Shown: positions 59,128 to 64,000 of the stretch, in pieces
Layout: every line of letters starts with the position of its first letter
How positions within the stretch are numbered: position 1 is the first letter of the stretch
NCBI RefSeq assembly: GCF_014805685.1
Contig: NC_060887.1
Span: forward strand, 8,626,463-8,690,462
Reading direction: 5' to 3'
DNA: 64,000 nucleotides
DNA from: Silurus meridionalis
Lineage: Eukaryota; Chordata; Actinopteri; Siluriformes; Siluridae
Program-made: the position numbers and the translations under genes
The notes under the pieces: generated by a model
What the model was told of the DNA's origin: nothing
What the model saw: the letters and a program-made list of their open reading frames with translations, nothing else
The model's database searches: none

Positions 59128-59249
59128 GCTTTATTATTCCTGTTCCATTGTCAACGCGCTCTTCTGAGCTCTCTTAAACTCTTTGAGCGAGAGATAAAGC
59201 ACTCGGCGCACAACTCGCTCCTCTGACCAGGGATCCCATCGTTATCATC
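59128..59249 (-). CDS. jarid2: jarid2 N-terminal exon (exon 2-like), frame disrupted
   Basis: Three frames are needed to read one protein: DDNDGIP, then [23 protein letters not shown], then [10 protein letters not shown]. Together they match human [20 protein letters not shown] and the following residues almost exactly. One base is lost between the Pro and Trp codons (59226-59231). A second is lost around 59154-59162. Splice sites look intact: acceptor TGTTGTTGCAG and donor GTAAGT. Either the assembly lost two bases or the exon is decaying. The end phase (1) would be compatible with exon 6 at 48075. The start codon is not in the window. Confidence 0.85.
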
Positions 59250-59424
59250 CTGCAACAACAAAAAAAAAAAACATCTATACAAGTCATAATCCTGTTTACA
59301 CTCCTTATTTACCAAATATGAAAGCAATTTGCTGTGATGTGATTATCAGAAGACCAGAAAACACAATGGCAGATGCTCATATCCGCTGTAACTACTTTAT
59401 ATGTGTGTATGCAAGTGTGTGTTC

Positions 59425-60555
59425 CATTTGGTGTCCTGATGAGTTACGTAATTTAAACCACCATTATTACTTTCAAACATTTTCAAAAATGTGTTGTCTT
59501 TATGCTCTATGTTGAGTCGGGTTTCACTAATAATAAACATACATTTGCATAAAGCATCCATATTTCTCCATGTCCATGTTGCTTAGAGTATTAAAAACAT
59601 GAAGTATTGATATATGGTACATTTAGAACAGATAGAAATGCGACTAAGTTGTGATTAAATAATTTAATCGATTGACAGCCCTAATATTAATATGATGTGT
59701 GGTCCAGAGTGACACTAAAACAGGTAGAAGTAATAACTACTTTTAACTTAAGTACAAGTCAGACCCCTCTTTACTTTATCTTGAGTAAAATAGTAGAATC
59801 AGAACTTTAACTTTTACCAGAGTATTTTAAAACATAAGTATCTGTACTTCTACTTAAGTAAAGGATGTGTACTTTTGCCACCTCTGGACGTATACATACA
59901 CATTATATATAGGCAAATCATTTTTAAATTTTCAAACATTTTCAAAAATGTGTTGTCTTTATGCTCTATGTTGAGTCGGGTTTCACTAATAATAAACATA
60001 CATTTGCATAAAGCATCCATATTTCTCCATGTCCATGTTGCTTAAGAGTATTAAAAACATGAAGTATTGATATATGGTACATTTAGAACAGATAGAAATG
60101 CGACTAAGTTGTGATTAAATAATTTAATCGATTGACAGCCCTAATATTAATATGATGTGTGGTCCAGAGTGACACTAAAACAGGTAGAAGTAATAACTAC
60201 TTTTAACTTAAGTACAAGTCAGACCCCTCTTTACTTTATCTTGAGTAAAATAGTAGAATCAGAACTTTAACTTTTACCAGAGTATTTTAAAACATAAGTA
60301 TCTGTACTTCTACTTAAGTAAAGGATGTGTACTTTTGCCACCTCTGGACGTATACATACACATTATATATAGGCAAATCATTTTTAAATTTTCAAACATT
60401 TTCAAAAATGTGTTGTCTTTATGCTCTATGTTGAGTCGGGTTTCACTAATAATAAACATACATTTGCATAAAGCATCCATATTTCTCCATGTCCATGTTG
60501 CTTAAGAGTATTAAAAACATGAAGTATTGATATATGGTACATTTAGAACAGATAA
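59425..60555. repeat. 459-bp tandem repeat, about 2.4 copies
   Basis: Units start 'tttcaaacattttcaaaaat' at 59471, 59930 and 60390 (spacing 459 and 460). They are near-identical; the visible difference is one extra A in 'gcttaagagta'. The third copy stops near 60555. The unit ends in 'ttttgccacctctgg', a hAT-like MITE terminus. It lies in the jarid2 5' intron. Confidence 0.95.
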
Positions 60556-60579
60556 AAAATGTGGGAATAATCACGAGTT

Positions 60580-61075
60580 AACTCGTGACAATCGTGCGAT
60601 TAATCAGGCTTTCAGTAAACAGGGCTTTCGGTTCGGTACTTACGTGTACCGAATGCAATCCTTTTTACGTGCAGAACATAGTTAAAATCAGAGTTTTAAT
60701 CGTAATTATTATTAAACTTGAAAACATGCACAACAATGCCAGGGGTATAAAAAAGTCTTACAATCCATAGTGCTGGCCTCCTAGTTAGCGGCTAACACTA
60801 GCCTATGGATTCTTTAGGGTTTTATGTCCATCTTAAAGAATTGCTTATTATTTAAACAGGTAGGCATTTTATTAAAATTTGTTTTCAAATGAAAAGTGTT
60901 CAAATGATGATTAGCACAAATGTTAAGAATATACTGTGTTAACAACAAAAAACAAGCAATTTTAGGTTTTGGATTTCTTCCCCCAAACTGTACGGAAATT
61001 GAACTGAACCGTGACATAAAACCCGAGATACGAACTGAACCAGTTCAAACCGAACAAACCGAACCAGTGAATTAT
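60580..61075. mobile_element. hAT-like MITE
   Basis: 'ttcggttcggtacttacgtg' on the left and 'gaactgaaccgtgacataaa' on the right form degenerate inverted ends, resembling a known fish hAT MITE type. Confidence 0.5.
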
Positions 61076-61077
61076 AT

Positions 61078-62092
61078 AGAGGTGGAAGTAACGAAGTACA
61101 AATACTTTGTTGCTGTACTAAGTAGATTTTTCTGGTATCAGTACTTTACTCCACTATTTATTTTTACTTTTACTCTTTACATTTTTACACAAATATCTGT
61201 ACTTTCTACTTCTTAAATTTTCAAAACCGGTTTATTACTTTAGTTTTAATCCATTGATTCGGTGAAATGTCAATATTTTTTATTTTCACTGCGCGCCGAT
61301 TTCCGCCCACCAACAAATTTCTTTTTCAATCCACTGGTGTATAAAGTCCTGCCTGTCACTTACCACAGACGTAGACTAGTTTACGAAGCTAAGAATGAGC
61401 AGGCAGAATATAACAAGAAGTAAAGATAAAACTGGATGAGACAGAGGAAGTCAGTGATGTAAACATGACTGAGACATTCCTGATCATCATCATCTTTTCT
61501 CTGCTTGTGTTCTATATGTGGATGTTCAGCCTGAACATCCACATATATTTGTTATTGGATAACAATGTATTCGATTTGTATTAATAAATATATATATAGC
61601 AACATAGCAAAGAAACAAAGCAAAGGTTCCGTTTGGTGTCCTGATGAGTTACGTAATTTAAACCACCATTATTACTTTCAAACATTTTCAAAAATGTGTT
61701 GTCTTTATGCTCTATGTTGAGTCGGGTTTCACTAATAATAAACATACATTTGCATAAAGCATCCATATTTCTCCATGTCCATGTTGCTTAGAGTATTAAA
61801 AACATGAAGTATTGATATATGGTACATTTAGAACAGATAGAAATGTGCGACTAAGTTGTGATTAAATAATTTAATCGATTGACAGCCCTAATATTAATAT
61901 GATGTGGTCCAGAGTGACACTAAAACAGGTAGAAGTAATAACTACTTTTAACTTAAGTACAAGTCAGACCCCTCTTTACTTTATCTTGAGTAAAATAGTA
62001 GAATCAGAACTTTAACTTTTACCAGAGTATTTTAAAACATAAGTATCTGTACTTCTACTTAAGTAAAGGATGTGTACTTTTGCCACCTCTGG
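61078..62092. mobile_element. Larger hAT-like MITE including part of the 916-bp repeat
   Basis: The left end 'agaggtggaagtaacgaagt' and the right end 'acttttgccacctctgg' are inverted. The element looks like the source from which the 916-bp tandem unit arose. Confidence 0.5.
61513..61547. repeat. Perfect 17-bp inverted repeat (hairpin)
   Basis: TATATGTGGATGTTCAG, one base, then its exact complement. Confidence 0.95.
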
Positions 62093-62426
62093 ACGTATAC
62101 ATACACATTATATATAGGCAAATCATTTTTAAATTTTCAAAACCGGTTTATTACTTTAGTTTTAATCCATTGATTCGTGAAATGTCAATATTTTTATTTT
62201 CACTGCGCGCCGATTTCAGCCCACCAACAAATTTCTTTTTCAATCCACTGGTGTATAAAGTCCTGCCTGTCACTTACCACAGACGTAGACTAGTTTACGA
62301 AGCTAAGAATGAGCAGGCAGAATATAACAAGAAGTAAAGATAAAACTGGATGAGACAGAGGAAGTCAGTGATGTAAACATGACTGAGACATTCCTGATCA
62401 TCATCATCTTTTCTCTGCTTGTGTTC

Positions 62427-62461
62427 TATATGTGGATGTTCAGCCTGAACATCCACATATA
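62427..62461. repeat. Perfect 17-bp inverted repeat, second copy
   Basis: Same hairpin as at 61513-61547, in the second 916-bp unit. Confidence 0.95.
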
Positions 62462-63064
62462 TTTGTTATTGGATAACAATGTATTCGATTTGTATTAATA
62501 AATATATATATAGCAACATAGCAAAGAAACAAAGCAAAGGTTCCGTTTGGTGTCCTGATGAGTTACGTAATTTAAACCACCATTATTACTTTCAAACATT
62601 TTCAAAAATGTGTTGTCTTTATGCTCTATGTTGAGTCGGGTTTCACTAATAATAAACATACATTTGCATAAAGCATCCATATTTCTCCATGTCCATGTTG
62701 CTTAGAGTATTAAAAACATGAAGTATTGATATATGGTACATTTAGAACAGATAGAAATGTGCGACTAAGTTGTGATTAAATAATTTAATCGATTGACAGC
62801 CCTAATATTAATATGATGTGTGGTCCAGAGTGACACTAAAACAGGTAGAAGTAATAACTACTTTTAACTTAAGTACAAGTCAGACCCCTCTTTACTTTAT
62901 CTTGAGTAAAATAGTAGAATCAGAACTTTAACTTTTACCAGAGTATTTTAAAACATAAGTATCTGTACTTCTACTTAAGTAAAGGATGTGTGTACTTTTG
63001 CCACCTCTGGACGTATACATACACATTATATATAGGCAAATCATTTTTTAAATTTTCAAACATT

Positions 63065-63515
63065 TTTAAGTACTGCTTATCAATGTTTATACCAAGTTTC
63101 ATTTGGGTTTCAAGTAAGTCTGTCCCTATAAATATGTGCTGGCATTTTGAGCAAAGTCTAGATTTGAGCTGTGTGATATCTGTGCTTTCTAGGAATTCAG
63201 TAGCATTTGAACATTGCCCATCTGTCATGTACAAAGAGTGTGATTATAAATAGCTCTGTGAAGAATAAGTAGTGAGAATAATGCACAAGATGAGGTTCAA
63301 ATTATTGTGGAATTGATCTTTAGTAACCAGCAAAACAATATTTTACTAAATTAATCACCATTTGTAACAAACAAATATTAAATCCTTGGTCATACTAGTG
63401 AGCTTTCCAGGAATCAAACGCATGGACTATATGTTTTTGACCCTCCTATGTGGCACAACACAAAAGTGCTTGTCTTATCTGCATGAGATAACAGGAGCCG
63501 AAAGCATAAGAGGTG
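63065..63515. other. jarid2 5' intron or upstream DNA
   Basis: No gene or element recognised. Confidence 0.4.
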
Positions 63516-63517
63516 AG

Positions 63518-63682
63518 GGAGGTGGTAAGCTTAGTGGTTACGGCATTGGACTTTGGATCTGAAGGTCATGAGTTAAGGTCAAATACCTGCCATACCAAGT
63601 TGCCGCTCCTGGGCCTCTGAGCAAGGGATAAGGGTGTCTGCAAAAATAATGTAAATGTAATGTACATGTAAATGTAAGAGAG
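63518..63682 (+). repeat. SINE-like element with tRNA-like head
   Basis: 'gtggtaagcttagtggttac' (A-box-like) and 'catgagttaaggtcaaatac' (B-box-like, degenerate) are followed by 'ctgagcaagggataagggtg', 'tctgcaaaaataatgtaaat' and a 'gtaaatgtaa' tail. It is the same family as 57985-58170, in the opposite orientation. Confidence 0.7.
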
Positions 63683-64000
63683 TAAAACTGGCCATGCATT
63701 AAACTCTCTCCCCTGTCAATCACAGAGACATTATTAAATTGCGAGTGTCTATTTGCAGAAGAGGGAGGATATAAATATATAGAAGACTGAGGATAGCACA
63801 TTGCAAGTGTGTTATGCTGGCCGGTAACGACCCATGAGCGGAAGAAAGAGTTAGCATTCGTGACATAATTGTTGTAAAATGTAAAAAAAAGAGTAAATAT
63901 TTAACATTAATCCCATAATTAACTGTGTAAGCACATGCATTTAATTAAAACATTACAATTGAGAAATGCAATGAATGAATGCTTTAATACAAAATGTCAG

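Larger units (their letters stand above)
61221..63053. repeat. 916-bp tandem duplication
   Basis: The sequence from 61221 ('tcaaaaccggtttattactt') restarts at 62137, 916 bases later, and continues almost unchanged to about 63050. Each copy includes a 61-codon minus-strand open frame of identical translation, most of the 459-bp unit above, and a perfect hairpin. Confidence 0.95.

Noticed and set aside
61581..62680. Duplicated 61-codon open frames of identical sequence
   Set aside because: The identity reflects the 916-bp tandem duplication; there is no similarity to a known protein and no splice or start context.
63518..63590. tRNA gene
   Set aside because: A- and B-box-like sequences are degenerate and part of a SINE-like repeat; no cloverleaf could be drawn by eye.

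Overview
The window is vertebrate nuclear DNA, most likely from a teleost fish. The genes are split by GT-AG introns, the encoded proteins are recognisable vertebrate orthologues, and the introns and intergenic DNA are full of fish-type Tc1/mariner remnants, hAT-like MITEs, LINE tails, SINE-like elements and simple repeats. The interspersed repeats resemble those of ostariophysan fish such as catfishes, but I cannot fix the species. There is no sign of prokaryotic, plasmid or viral organisation.

Layout. Bases 1-1300 are a decayed Tc1-like transposon. From 1957 to 20093 on the plus strand run the last nine coding exons of dtnbp1 (dysbindin, a BLOC-1 subunit); the short first coding exon lies upstream of the window. 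Poly(A) signals follow at 20322 and 20513. About 3 kb of repeat-rich intergenic DNA separates dtnbp1 from jarid2, which lies tail-to-tail on the minus strand. The jarid2 stop codon is at 25369-25371, a probable 3' UTR runs down to about 23.6 kb, and thirteen intact coding exons extend up to 48075. These encode a basic linker, JmjN, ARID, a JmjC domain without metal ligands, and a C5HC2-type zinc finger. A further exon at 59128-59249 clearly matches the jarid2 N-terminus (the block equivalent to human [18 protein letters not shown]) but carries two single-base losses that break its frame. The exons that should lie between it and 48 kb (about human residues 60-220) were not found. DTNBP1 and JARID2 are also convergent neighbours in human, so this is conserved synteny.

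How the genes relate. Dysbindin acts in endosomal and lysosome-related-organelle trafficking. Jarid2 is a chromatin-bound PRC2 cofactor. They share a locus, not a pathway. The notable points are structural: a (TG)35 tract that takes the place of the polypyrimidine tract at one dtnbp1 3' splice site; a 23-nt dtnbp1 microexon; a frame-broken and incomplete jarid2 N-terminus; apparent loss of two zinc ligands in the jarid2 zinc finger; 459-bp and 916-bp tandem arrays with perfect 17-bp hairpins in the jarid2 5' intron; and a 105-bp tandem array built from transposon terminal repeats. I found no convincing novel multi-gene system. The remaining sequence is introns and mobile-element debris, listed below.
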